Positions 42,072 through 49,373 of a stretch of 64,000 nt of DNA are shown here, one piece after another. Source of the DNA: Ornithoclostridium sp944380285 (lineage in GTDB: Bacteria; Bacillota; Clostridia; Christensenellales; UBA3700); assembly GCA_963931165.1 (NCBI GenBank), contig OZ006985.1, positions 992,001 to 1,056,000 of the forward strand, read 5' to 3'. The notes beneath the pieces are model-generated. The model was given only the letters and a program-made list of their open reading frames with translations. It was not told where the DNA came from and did no database searches. The translations under genes and the position numbers were made by a program. Each line of letters starts with the position of its first letter. Within the stretch, counting starts at the first letter, position 1.

Positions 42072-42100
42072 GCGGCGGAGCGATAAACTCCGCCGCGTTT
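42072..42100 (+). terminator. Terminator after spoIVA
   Basis: A perfect 9-bp stem GCGGCGGAG / CTCCGCCGC with a 7-nt loop, followed by GTTTT. Confidence 0.85.
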
Positions 42101-42135
42101 TGCGCGCGTAACACAACGCTTAACGCGCGCATATC

Positions 42136-42192
42136 ATGATATCGGGCGCGGGTTACATCATCGTCCTTTGGGACAAAGAGGAGGTGAGGTGA
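42136..42192 (+). CDS. Possible 18-codon leader peptide coupled to the Cys-rich peptide
   Basis: The frame MISGAGYIIVLWDKEEVR has its stop TGA overlapping the next ATG (TGATG), and its last codons contain the Shine-Dalgarno of the next gene. It has no clear ribosome site of its own. A loose likeness to the glycine-then-hydrophobic start of YjcZ-type sporulation peptides is not enough to call it one. It could simply be spacer. Confidence 0.3.
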   Translation: MISGAGYIIVLWDKEEVR

Positions 42193-42326
42193 TGTATTTC
42201 GGTTACAATTTCGAGGCATATATGCTGCCGTGCGGCAGTCCGCCGTGCTGCAACATTTCGACCCGCGCCTGTAATTGCGCGGGAGTGTTTCCCTATTGGT
42301 TCAACCCCTGCGGTTGGTATGTTTGA
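42192..42326 (+). CDS. Six-cysteine small peptide, unknown function
   Basis: The 44-residue peptide has cysteines at 14, 19, 20, 27, 29 and 40, many aromatic residues (Tyr, Phe, Trp) and prolines, and no basic stretch: MYFGYNFEAYMLPCGSPPCC at the start, ending NPCGWYV. A very strong AGAGGAGGTGAGG Shine-Dalgarno lies 5 nt before the ATG. There is no signal peptide. It sits between spoIVA and a bidirectional terminator, facing a second six-cysteine peptide. Spore-coat proteins are often small, Cys- and Tyr-rich, so a coat role is the first guess. I do not recognise the family. Confidence 0.65.
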   Translation: MYFGYNFEAYMLPCGSPPCCNISTRACNCAGVFPYWFNPCGWYV

Positions 42327-42328
42327 AC

Positions 42329-42362
42329 AAAGAAGGACGCGCCGTCTGACGCGTCCTTCTTT
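42329..42362. terminator. Bidirectional terminator between the two Cys-rich peptides
   Basis: A perfect 13-bp stem AAAGAAGGACGCG / CGCGTCCTTCTTT with an 8-nt loop. It starts 2 nt after one stop codon and touches the other, so it is shared by both convergent small genes. Confidence 0.92.
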
Positions 42363-42535
42363 CAATTGCTTTGTCCCGGGCAGACGCTCTGACCTATGTC
42401 GGCTGCGCGGCAGCCGAGACAGTTGGCGAACGACAGACAGCAGAAGATCAGCGACAGCGGATCGCACGAGTTGGTCTGACCGCCGCCGTTGTTGTTCATC
42501 GCGAGCAGCAGCAACAACAGAAAGTTGGAATTCAT
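42362..42535 (-). CDS. Second six-cysteine small peptide, with Leu-rich N-terminus
   Basis: The 57-residue peptide begins MNSNFLLLLLLAMNNNGGGQ and has cysteines at 24, 32, 33, 39, 42 and 52. A perfect GGAGG lies 5 nt before the ATG. The short hydrophobic start followed by Asn/Gly resembles a type of small Firmicutes protein starting MNN-Leu-run-Asn-Gly, which I have seen as unannotated ORFs but cannot name. The Leu run is too short for a signal peptide. Upstream on the minus strand, near 42595-42606, the string CATATTATA fits the -10 of mother-cell sigma-E/K promoters (CATANNNTA). A spore-coat role is inferred only. Confidence 0.6.
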   Translation of the reverse strand: MNSNFLLLLLLAMNNNGGGQTNSCDPLSLIFCCLSFANCLGCRAADIGQSVCPGQSN

Positions 42536-42642
42536 CTTATCCTCCAAAATAGCTAAATTTCGACGCAACACGCGGCGAAGCGCGGCATTGATCGCTATAT
42601 AATATGCTCATATGACGGCGCGTATGCGCCAAGGAGCAGACC

Positions 42643-42993
42643 ATGACAATGTATCGAGAATGTTTGACCGTGGACGAGAGGGGCGAGCGCAGCATTTTGG
42701 AGAATATGCCCCCGAGCCGCTCTCTTTGCGGCATAGCGCGATTTTTTGCGGTATTTTCGGACGAGACGCGGCTCAAGATCTTGTCCGCGCTGTCGATGAA
42801 AGATCTCTGCGTTGCAGACCTTTGCTTTTTTCTGGCTAGCGAGCAGAGCACGGTGTCCCATCAGCTGCGCTTGCTCAAAGACGCAGGCATCGTCGCGTCG
42901 CGCAAAGCGGGGCGGCTGACGCTCTACACGATCGTCGACCCGTACGTTTCCGAGGTGATGCTGACCGGGGCGAGGCGGTTGCGGCGCAGATAG
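42643..42993 (+). CDS. ArsR/SmtB-family transcriptional regulator
   Basis: The 116-residue winged-helix repressor has FAVFSDETRLKILSALSMKDLCVADLCFFLASEQSTVSHQLRLLKDAGIV, the ArsR DNA-binding core. ArsR proteins usually bind metals through ELCVCDL in this helix. Here the pair is spaced differently (LCVADLC), so the classical alpha-3 site is altered and the sensed ligand is uncertain. AAGGAG precedes the ATG, and a TATAAT at 42598-42603 lies upstream without a clear -35. No metal transporter or arsenic gene is adjacent; the next gene is uvrC under its own promoter. Confidence 0.9.
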   Translation: MTMYRECLTVDERGERSILENMPPSRSLCGIARFFAVFSDETRLKILSALSMKDLCVADLCFFLASEQSTVSHQLRLLKDAGIVASRKAGRLTLYTIVDPYVSEVMLTGARRLRRR

Positions 42994-43000
42994 CTTGCGC

Positions 43001-43029
43001 TTGCAAAACGCGCGCGATTGTGGTATCAT
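43001..43029 (+). promoter_or_regulatory. uvrC promoter, apparently leaderless
   Basis: TTGCAA (43001-43006), a 17-nt spacer and TATCAT (43024-43029). The uvrC ATG begins 7 nt after the -10 box end, at the expected transcription start, and there is no Shine-Dalgarno. Confidence 0.75.
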
Positions 43030-43035
43030 TTCGGT

Positions 43036-44859
43036 ATGGACATAGCGTCGATACTCAAAGATTTGCCGCACAGCAGCGGCGTCTATATCATGTACGGAGC
43101 GAGCGGACAGATCTTGTACGTCGGCAAGGCGAAAGATCTGTTCAAGCGCGTGCATCAATATTTCGGCAACAAGGCAAACCGCACCGAAAAGGTGCTCAAA
43201 CTTGTCGCCAAGGTCGACGACATCAGATACATCATCACGCGGAGCGAAGTCGAGGCGCTCGTGCTCGAGAACAATCTCATCAAAAAGCACAAGCCGCCCT
43301 ACAACATTTTGCTCAAAGACGACAAGAGCTATCCCTTTGTCAAGATCGACGTCAAGGCGGACTTCCCGCGCGTCGAGGTCGTGCGCAAACTGAAGAGCGA
43401 CGGGTCAAAATATTTCGGTCCGTACATGATCGGCATCACGGCGAAGGAGATCACCGACCTCATCAACAGCGCGTTTTGTCTGCGCGACTGCAAGCTGGAC
43501 ATGAAGCGCATCCCGGCGGGGCACCGTCCGTGCCTCAACTATCACATCAAGCGCTGCTACGCGCCCTGCGCCGGCAAGATAACCAAAGAGGAGTACGGCG
43601 CGATCATCAAAGAGGTGATAGCCTTTCTGTCCGGCAACGACAAGTCGGTCGCCAAGCTGCTGACCGACAAGATGAACGAGGCGGCGGAGAGTGAAGAATA
43701 CGAGCTTGCGCTCAATTACAGGCAAAAATTGCAGGTGCTCGACAAGCTTGTCCGCAGGCAGGTCGGCGCGCTTCCCAAAGATTTCGACCTCGACGTGTTC
43801 GCGATCGAGAGCAACGGGCTCAACACCGTCATCGCGCTGTTGTTTGTCCGCGCAGGCAAGGTGGTCGGCGGCGACAAATTCGTCGTCAACGATTACGGCT
43901 TGAGCGACGCGATCACTTTGTCCAATTTTGTGATGCGCTTTTATGACGGCGACGTGCTCGCGCCCGACGAGGCGGTGCTGTCCGTTGACATTGAGGACGC
44001 GGACGTCTTGCAGCAATATCTGTCCGAAAAATTCGGCAAAAAGATCAACGTCATCACCCCTCGCCAGGGCGTGAGGCGGCAGCTGTGCGACATGGCGTCG
44101 TCCAACGCGCGCGACTATCTCGAAAAGTCGCTTTCGATCAAGGAGAGGCAGGACAACATGACGATCGGCGCGGTGATGCAATTGGCGGAATATCTGCATC
44201 TCGAACGCATGCCGGCGCGCATGGAGTGCTATGACATCTCGCACATCAGCGGCACCAACAAAGTCGCGTCGATGGTCGTGTTCACCAACGGCGAACCCGA
44301 CAAGGCGGCATATCGCAAATTTCGCATCAAGACCGTCGAGGGCAACGACGATTTCGCCTCTTTGCAGGAGACGCTGACAAGGCGGCTGACCGAGCTCAAA
44401 GAGGGCAGCGAGGACGACAGCCTCGGCGCGCGTCCCGACCTCATCGTCATCGACGGAGGCAAGGGACAGCTGTCTTCGGTCATGGAGATCGTGACCGCGC
44501 TCGGCGTCACCGACATCCCGTTCATCAGCCTCGCCAAGCGCGAAGAGGAAGTGTTTTTGCCCGGGCAAAGCGAGCCGGTCATTTTGCCGCGAAACAGCTA
44601 TGCGCTCAAACTTTTGCAACGCATACGCGACGAGGCGCACCGATTTGCGATCACGTTCCACCGCCAATTGCGCAAGAAGTCGCAGACTGTCAGCGAATTG
44701 CTGTCCGTCCCCGGCGTGGGCGAGGGCAGGGTCAAAGCACTCTACAAGCATTTCGGCACGGTCGCCGCGATCAAGAGCGCGAGCGTCGAACAGCTCGCCG
44801 CGGTCAAAGGGATGAACTTGCCGGCGGCGCAGGCGGTGTATAAGCATTTTCATCCGTGA
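43036..44859 (+). CDS. uvrC: Excinuclease ABC subunit C
   Basis: UvrC makes both incisions in nucleotide excision repair with UvrA and UvrB. The 607-residue protein has the N-terminal GIY-YIG nuclease (SGVYIMYGASGQILYVGKAK), the Cys-rich segment CLNYHIKRCYAPCAG, the UvrB-binding UVR helix pair (MNEAAESEEYELALNYRQKL), the RNase H-like C-terminal nuclease (MECYDISHISGTNKVASMVVF, LIVIDGGKGQL) and the terminal helix-hairpin-helix pair (SVPGVGEGRVKALYKHFG, VKGMNLPAAQAVYKHF). ATG 43036 gives the standard N-terminus. It is transcribed alone from a promoter that abuts the start codon. uvrA and uvrB are not in the window. Confidence 0.97.
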   Translation: MDIASILKDLPHSSGVYIMYGASGQILYVGKAKDLFKRVHQYFGNKANRTEKVLKLVAKVDDIRYIITRSEVEALVLENNLIKKHKPPYNILLKDDKSYPFVKIDVKADFPRVEVVRKLKSDGSKYFGPYMIGITAKEITDLINSAFCLRDCKLDMKRIPAGHRPCLNYHIKRCYAPCAGKITKEEYGAIIKEVIAFLSGNDKSVAKLLTDKMNEAAESEEYELALNYRQKLQVLDKLVRRQVGALPKDFDLDVFAIESNGLNTVIALLFVRAGKVVGGDKFVVNDYGLSDAITLSNFVMRFYDGDVLAPDEAVLSVDIEDADVLQQYLSEKFGKKINVITPRQGVRRQLCDMASSNARDYLEKSLSIKERQDNMTIGAVMQLAEYLHLERMPARMECYDISHISGTNKVASMVVFTNGEPDKAAYRKFRIKTVEGNDDFASLQETLTRRLTELKEGSEDDSLGARPDLIVIDGGKGQLSSVMEIVTALGVTDIPFISLAKREEEVFLPGQSEPVILPRNSYALKLLQRIRDEAHRFAITFHRQLRKKSQTVSELLSVPGVGEGRVKALYKHFGTVAAIKSASVEQLAAVKGMNLPAAQAVYKHFHP

Positions 44860-44983
44860 CGACAGCCGACGCTTTGCCTGTTCCGTTTGCGTTGCAAACC
44901 GAATATGCGAGGTCAAACGAGGCGATCACGAGGCATATGTTCGTAAATATCGCAAAAAAGTCTGCGCGCATCTCTTGACAAAA

Positions 44984-45001
44984 ATTACACGAAACTTAAA
45001 T
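44984..45001 (-). repeat. Isolated copy of the TTGTCAAG intergenic repeat
   Basis: Read on the minus strand this gives TTTAAGTTTCGTGTAA followed by TTTTTGTCAAG, one mismatch from the first repeat unit at 62344-62371, 17 kb away. The rest of the 44860-45038 gap between uvrC and the rplU promoter shows nothing recognisable. Confidence 0.75.
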
Positions 45002-45038
45002 GAAAAATGCGTTTTTGCGAACAAAATGCATTTTTTGT

Positions 45039-45067
45039 TTGACACGTCGCGCGCGTTATGCTAATAT
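45039..45067 (+). promoter_or_regulatory. rplU-prp-rpmA promoter
   Basis: Perfect TTGACA (45039-45044), a 17-nt spacer and TAATAT (45062-45067). Confidence 0.85.
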
Positions 45068-45148
45068 ATACGTCGAGCCGCATGAGAAGGGTCTCAAGTT
45101 TGCTTTGCAACACCCGAGTCAGCGAGACTGGAAAGAGGAGGTAAATCA
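45068..45148 (+). promoter_or_regulatory. 5' leader of rplU, candidate L21 autoregulatory leader
   Basis: An untranslated leader of about 75 nt precedes rplU and contains short pairing segments (GAGCCGCATGAGAAGGGTCTC and GAGTCAGCGAGACTGG). Firmicutes L21 operons commonly carry a structured leader that binds a ribosomal protein. Position and length fit; I could not verify the consensus. AGAGGAGG is the Shine-Dalgarno. Confidence 0.4.
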
Positions 45149-45454
45149 ATGTACGCAATCGTTACCAGCGGCGGCAAGCAGTACAAGGTCGAAAAGGACC
45201 AGATCGTGAAGGTCGAAAAGCTTGACGCGAACGTCGGAGACAAGGTCGAACTTCCCGTCGTCATGCTGTGCGATGAGGGCAACGTGGTCATTGGCGCAGA
45301 CGCAGCCAAGGCGAGCGTTGTTGCCGAAGTCGTCGCGCAAGACAAGGCGAAGAAGATCATCGTCTTCAAGTACAAGGCGAAGAAGAACGAGCGCAAGCGT
45401 CAGGGCCACAGACAGCCGTACACCGCGCTCAAGATCGCCGAGATCAAGGCATAA
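45149..45454 (+). CDS. rplU: 50S ribosomal protein L21
   Basis: L21 binds 23S rRNA in the large subunit. The 101-residue protein starts MYAIVTSGGKQYKVEKDQIV and ends with the KYKAKKNERKRQGHRQPYTALKI signature. GAGGAGG lies upstream. It is the first gene of the standard Firmicutes rplU-prp-rpmA operon and overlaps prp by 1 nt. Confidence 0.98.
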   Translation: MYAIVTSGGKQYKVEKDQIVKVEKLDANVGDKVELPVVMLCDEGNVVIGADAAKASVVAEVVAQDKAKKIIVFKYKAKKNERKRQGHRQPYTALKIAEIKA

Positions 45455-45780
45455 TGACACACGTTGTCGTCACAAGACGCAACAACAGAATAGTTTCGGT
45501 CGAGTGCACAGGCCACACCGGGTACGGAGAGCAGGGCGAAGACATCGTCTGCGCGGCGCTCTCGTCGATCGTCCAGACGGCGGCGCTCGGGTTGCTTCAA
45601 GTGGTCGGGGTCAAGCTCGACTACCGCACGGACGAGAGGGGATACCTCAAAATGGCGCTCCCCGACGACCTTGACGAAAAGGTCCGTCACGACTGCGACA
45701 TCGTCCTCGAGACAATGCTCTTGGGGGTCGCGGATCTCAACCAAGGCTATTCGGACTTCATCGAATTGGAGGTAAAATAA
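45454..45780 (+). CDS. prp: Ribosomal-processing cysteine protease Prp
   Basis: Prp removes the N-terminal extension of ribosomal protein L27, whose gene follows directly. The 108-residue protein has the catalytic His in ECTGHTGYGEQGEDIVCAALSS and the catalytic Cys in the same segment (DIVCAA), the diagnostic GH...DIVCAA arrangement of the family. It lies between rplU and rpmA with a 1-nt overlap and a 1-nt gap. Its presence and the L27 extension predict each other, and both are here. Confidence 0.95.
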   Translation: MTHVVVTRRNNRIVSVECTGHTGYGEQGEDIVCAALSSIVQTAALGLLQVVGVKLDYRTDERGYLKMALPDDLDEKVRHDCDIVLETMLLGVADLNQGYSDFIELEVK

Positions 45781-45781
45781 G

Positions 45782-46063
45782 ATGTTCATCAATATACAGC
45801 TTTTCGCGCACAAGAAAGGCGGCGGCTCCACCCGTAACGGCAGAGACTCCGAGGCGAAGCGTCTCGGCGTCAAGAGGTCGGACGGTCAATTTGTCACCGC
45901 AGGCAGCATCCTTGTCAGACAGAGAGGCACCAAGTTCCACGACGGCAACAACGTCGGCAAGGGCGGTGACGACACTCTCTATGCGCTGATCGACGGCGTC
46001 GTCAAGTTCGAGCGCAAGGGCAAGGACAAGAAGCAAGTGAGCGTTTACGCAAAGGCGGAGTAA
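45782..46063 (+). CDS. rpmA: 50S ribosomal protein L27 with Prp-cleaved extension
   Basis: L27 reaches toward the peptidyl-transferase centre. The 93-residue precursor starts MFINIQLFAHKKGGGSTRNG. The first nine residues, ending QLFA, form the extension cut by Prp before HKKGGG. The body is canonical (RDSEAKRLGVKRSDGQFVTAGSILVRQRGTKFHDG). GGAGG precedes the ATG. It is the last gene of the operon and is followed by a terminator. Confidence 0.98.
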   Translation: MFINIQLFAHKKGGGSTRNGRDSEAKRLGVKRSDGQFVTAGSILVRQRGTKFHDGNNVGKGGDDTLYALIDGVVKFERKGKDKKQVSVYAKAE

Positions 46064-46082
46064 GTTCACGCAAACAAATCGA

Positions 46083-46106
46083 GGAGCGGTCATCCGCTCC
46101 TTTTTT
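46083..46106 (+). terminator. Terminator after rpmA
   Basis: A perfect 7-bp stem GGAGCGG / CCGCTCC with a TCAT loop, then six T. Confidence 0.9.
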
Positions 46107-46114
46107 ATGCTCAA

Positions 46115-46150
46115 AGCAAAAAATATCGCCGCTCCGATCGGAGCGGCGAT
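46115..46150 (-). terminator. Terminator after the beta-galactosidase gene
   Basis: A 26-nt perfect palindrome (ATCGCCGCTCCGA and its complement), followed on the minus strand by TATTTTTTGC. Confidence 0.85.
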
Positions 46151-46164
46151 TGCATTTTGTCGCG

Positions 46165-49100
46165 TCAGGCGTTGAATTTGAGAGTGAAGTCCAACGTGTG
46201 GATCTTGCCGGGCAAGATGTCGTATTGCGGCTTTGTGCACGCCATCGCCGGGGTGTCGCCGCCGACGCCGCGCTGTTTGCCGTCCACGCAGACGGTGAGC
46301 GCGTTTTCTCTTCCGAGTTCGTGCAGATGCTGTGCGTTTTGCAACATCTCATAGGTGTAGGGGTGGACGGTCATCTCGAACGGCTTGCCGACCGCGCGGA
46401 GCGTCACTCCCTCTTTGTCGCCGACCGAGGCGTATCTCACGCCGGTGTGGTTGCCGTTCTCTTGGGGGTAGAGGTAGTCGTGGATCATCTCTTCCGCCTT
46501 GCCCGACCAAACGCCGAGTTCCGCACCCGTCGCGCGGTCGCAATAATTCTCGTGCGGACCTTTGCCGTACAGCGACACGCCGTCGATGCCCTCGGCGAGA
46601 CGGAAGGTGAAGCCGTAGCGTTCCATGCTGCACTTGACGTTCAGCGACATCGCGAGACGGACGGAGCCGTCGCCCGAGAAGGTGTAGGTGGTCTTGAGAT
46701 GTTTGGTGTGCGGCATCGACCAGCAGATCTCCGCGGTGACGACGCCGTCGTTCTCAAAGACGTTGACGCTCTTTGCGCGCAGTCTCTTTTGAGCGCGGAT
46801 GCCCTTGTCCTTGCCCATGAACAGCGTGGAGATGATGCTCGGCACTTGGGGCAGAGCGTCGTTGTCGATCGTCGCGCGAGCGAAGTTGGGGCGTATCGGC
46901 GCGGAGAGCAATTCTTTGCCGCCGGCGACCGCCGAGGTGATGTAGCCGTTGCTGCCGAGCGAATAGGAGACGTCGCCCGCAGTGATCGTCCAGCCGCCGC
47001 TGACCGAGGTGCATTGAACGCCTTTTGTAAACACGGGCGCCGAAAAATCGAACGGCTTGACGACGAATTGACCCGTCGCTGCGACGTGCCCCGCCTTGGC
47101 GTAGGGCATGTCCTTTGTCGTCAGCAGACGGACGTTGAGGACGACCTCTTTCCCGTCAGGGAAGTCGCACTTTTCGGGGAGCGGCACTTGCGCCTTCTCG
47201 CCGGGAGCGCACTTGACGACGCTCGTCTTGCTTGCCAATTCCTCACCTTCGGCGACATAGGAGACGACCGTCTCATATTCGTCGAGGTCGGTGAAGTTGT
47301 GCCGGTTGGTGACGGTCAATTTGCCGTCTTCATACTCAAAGCCCGCCTTCGCGTATTGATACTTGACTTCATACAGCGCCGGGTTGGGGGAGCGGTCGCC
47401 GCGGACGATGCCGTTGAACGCAAACCTGCCTGCATTGGGCTTGTCGCCGAAGTCGCCGCCGTACAGCCACGCGTCCTTGCCGTCGATCTCGCGGTGGATT
47501 GCCTGGTCGGCGAAGTCCCAGATGAAGCCGCCGGCGAGGCGGTCGTATTTGCGGAACATGTCCCAATAGTCGGAGAAGTCGCCGAGAGCGTTGCCCATGC
47601 AATGCGCATATTCGCATTGTATGAAGGGCAGGTCGCGGTACATGTCGGGCGTGTATTTGCTGCCGAGCGGCGACCAGAGCGCAAGGCAGTGGCGCATCGG
47701 CTTGTTCTCGCCGATGATCGGCATCTTTTCGACGTGGGAATACATCTCGCTCAGCACGTCGCCGACCTTGCCCGATTGGTCGGGCTCGTAGTGGATGAAG
47801 CGCGAAGTGTCGCGCGCCAAGACCGCCTCGCGCATGACGAAGAAGTCTTTGCCGAAGCCCGCCTCGTTGCCCAGCGACCAGCTGATGATGCAGGGGTGGT
47901 TTTTGAGTCGTTCGACCATGTTCATCGCACGGTAGACACATTGGTCGACCCACTTTTTGCTGCTTGCCGGCAAGAACGCCGCCAGCCCGTGGCTCTCGAG
48001 ATTTGTCTCCGCCATGACCAAGATGCCGATGCGGTCGCACATCTCATAGAATGCGTCGCAATTGGGGTAGTGAGAGTTGCGGATCGCGGTGATGTTGTTG
48101 GCTTTGCACAGCAGCAGATCTTTCTCGATCAGCTCGTGCGGCACCGCGTGCCCGTGGTAGGGGTGGAACTCGTGGCGGTTGACGCCGTAGATCTTGATCG
48201 GTCTGCCGTTGAGCAAGATGAACGGACCTCTGCCGTCCTTCATGCCTTGGATGCGCACTTCGCGGAAGCCGAAGTCGTATTCGCGTCTGTCGACCTCTTT
48301 GCCGTCCGCAAGCAAAATTATGCGCACGCGGTAGAGGTTGGGATATTCGTCCGACCACAGCTTGACGTCTTTGAGCGCGGCGGTCAATTTGACATCCTTG
48401 TTGCCGACCGCGAGCTTGCCGACGGTCTCGGACAGCTCCGCGACGGCATTGTCGCCGTCCGTCAAGGTCAATTTGACCTCGTACGACGCGCCCTCATCCT
48501 TGCGGGATGCGAGGGTGACGGTGGTCTCGAAGTCGGCGTCTTTGTAGTCGTTTTTGAGCGTCGACAGCGAGAAGCAGTCGATGACCTCGGTGTGCGGTTT
48601 CGCGATCAGCCAAACGCTGCGGAAGATGCCCGAAAGGCGCCACATATCCTGATCTTCGAGATAGCTGCCTGTGCAGTAGCGGTAGACGGTGACCGCCAGC
48701 TTGTTGGAGCCTTTGCGGACGACGGAGGTGATGTCGTATTCCTGAGGGCTGAACGTGTCCTCGGAGTAGCCGACGAACTTGCCGTTGACATAGATGTCGC
48801 CGCAGCAATTTATGCCGTCGAAGCGCAGAAAGACGTCGCGGTCGGCGCCGTCGAACTCGAACTCGGTGACATAGCAGCCGGCGCTCGTCTTGCGCTCCTT
48901 GACCTTTGGCACCGCGAGCAGGTTGAACTGCGCGAGCGCGTACGGGTACATGTAGTTGGTGTAGATGGGGGTGTCAAAGCCCTTGATCTGCCATTCGGAC
49001 GGGACGTCGATCTCGTCAAAGCCGGCAGGGGCGACGCCGTCAGCCTCGTATCCTTGAGGGATGCGGTCGACGGACGGTACGAATTTGAACTTCCACTTGC

Positions 49101-49209
49101 CGTCAAGGCAGACGGCGGTGGACTTGCCGTCCTTGTCCAGCGGGAAGCCCGCCGCGCTGCGTTTGAGCGAATTGACGTTGTAGACGGAAAGGGTGGCGAA
49201 GTTTTTCAT
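46165..49209 (-). CDS. lacZ: Beta-galactosidase, GH2 LacZ type
   Basis: The 1014-residue protein is a full LacZ-type enzyme that hydrolyses terminal beta-galactosides. It has the N-terminal jelly roll, the GH2 core with the Arg-Asn-Ser-His motif AIRNSHYPNCDAFYEMCDRIG, the acid/base Glu in IISWSLGNEAGFG and the nucleophile Glu in LPFIQCEYAHCMGN. The C-terminal small-chain domain follows. No signal peptide is seen, so it is cytosolic, and no sugar transporter or lac-type regulator adjoins. ATG 49209 follows AAGGAGAG. A dispersed-repeat copy lies in the linker before the C-terminal domain. With the alpha-mannosidase and sulfatase it suggests use of host or plant glycans. Confidence 0.96.
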   Translation of the reverse strand: MKNFATLSVYNVNSLKRSAAGFPLDKDGKSTAVCLDGKWKFKFVPSVDRIPQGYEADGVAPAGFDEIDVPSEWQIKGFDTPIYTNYMYPYALAQFNLLAVPKVKERKTSAGCYVTEFEFDGADRDVFLRFDGINCCGDIYVNGKFVGYSEDTFSPQEYDITSVVRKGSNKLAVTVYRYCTGSYLEDQDMWRLSGIFRSVWLIAKPHTEVIDCFSLSTLKNDYKDADFETTVTLASRKDEGASYEVKLTLTDGDNAVAELSETVGKLAVGNKDVKLTAALKDVKLWSDEYPNLYRVRIILLADGKEVDRREYDFGFREVRIQGMKDGRGPFILLNGRPIKIYGVNRHEFHPYHGHAVPHELIEKDLLLCKANNITAIRNSHYPNCDAFYEMCDRIGILVMAETNLESHGLAAFLPASSKKWVDQCVYRAMNMVERLKNHPCIISWSLGNEAGFGKDFFVMREAVLARDTSRFIHYEPDQSGKVGDVLSEMYSHVEKMPIIGENKPMRHCLALWSPLGSKYTPDMYRDLPFIQCEYAHCMGNALGDFSDYWDMFRKYDRLAGGFIWDFADQAIHREIDGKDAWLYGGDFGDKPNAGRFAFNGIVRGDRSPNPALYEVKYQYAKAGFEYEDGKLTVTNRHNFTDLDEYETVVSYVAEGEELASKTSVVKCAPGEKAQVPLPEKCDFPDGKEVVLNVRLLTTKDMPYAKAGHVAATGQFVVKPFDFSAPVFTKGVQCTSVSGGWTITAGDVSYSLGSNGYITSAVAGGKELLSAPIRPNFARATIDNDALPQVPSIISTLFMGKDKGIRAQKRLRAKSVNVFENDGVVTAEICWSMPHTKHLKTTYTFSGDGSVRLAMSLNVKCSMERYGFTFRLAEGIDGVSLYGKGPHENYCDRATGAELGVWSGKAEEMIHDYLYPQENGNHTGVRYASVGDKEGVTLRAVGKPFEMTVHPYTYEMLQNAQHLHELGRENALTVCVDGKQRGVGGDTPAMACTKPQYDILPGKIHTLDFTLKFNA
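47027..47052 (+). repeat. Short dispersed repeat, copy E
   Basis: GTAAACACGGGCGCCG followed by AAAAATCGAA lies inside lacZ, antisense to the gene, in a region between the core and the C-terminal domain. It differs from copy A at only a few positions. Confidence 0.55.
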
Positions 49210-49248
49210 AATTCTCTCCTTGTGTGGCCCGAAGTATTTGTACTTATT

Positions 49249-49277
49249 ATCATACCATAACGCGCGCACATTTTCAA
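49249..49277 (-). promoter_or_regulatory. lacZ promoter
   Basis: Minus strand: TTGAAA (49277-49272), a 17-nt spacer and TATGAT (49254-49249), 40 nt before the lacZ ATG. Confidence 0.75.
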
Positions 49278-49307
49278 CAGGAAAAACGGTTTTGGATCGG
49301 ACTCGTA

Positions 49308-49336
49308 TTGATTTTGTCGCAAATCTGTGCTATAAT
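49308..49336 (+). promoter_or_regulatory. Promoter of the OGG-type glycosylase gene
   Basis: TTGATT (49308-49313), a 17-nt spacer and TATAAT (49331-49336), diverging from the lacZ promoter. Confidence 0.75.
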
Positions 49337-49373
49337 TCGTTTGATTTCGGCAAAACAGGCGGAGAAAGACGAC

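Noticed and set aside
42136..42192. YjcZ-type sporulation peptide.
   Set aside because: The 18-codon frame has a Gly-rich start and a few hydrophobic residues but is too short, charged at the end and lacks its own ribosome site. It is kept only as a low-confidence leader.
46150..49260. A 1036-codon open frame antisense to lacZ, and similar long antisense frames opposite smc/ftsY, DUF1385, prfA, thrC, the sulfatase, der and rnj.
   Set aside because: In GC-rich DNA with C/G-ending codons the antisense strand lacks stops by composition. The translated products are low-complexity (His/Arg/Asp/Val-rich) and unlike any family, while the sense frames are clear genes.
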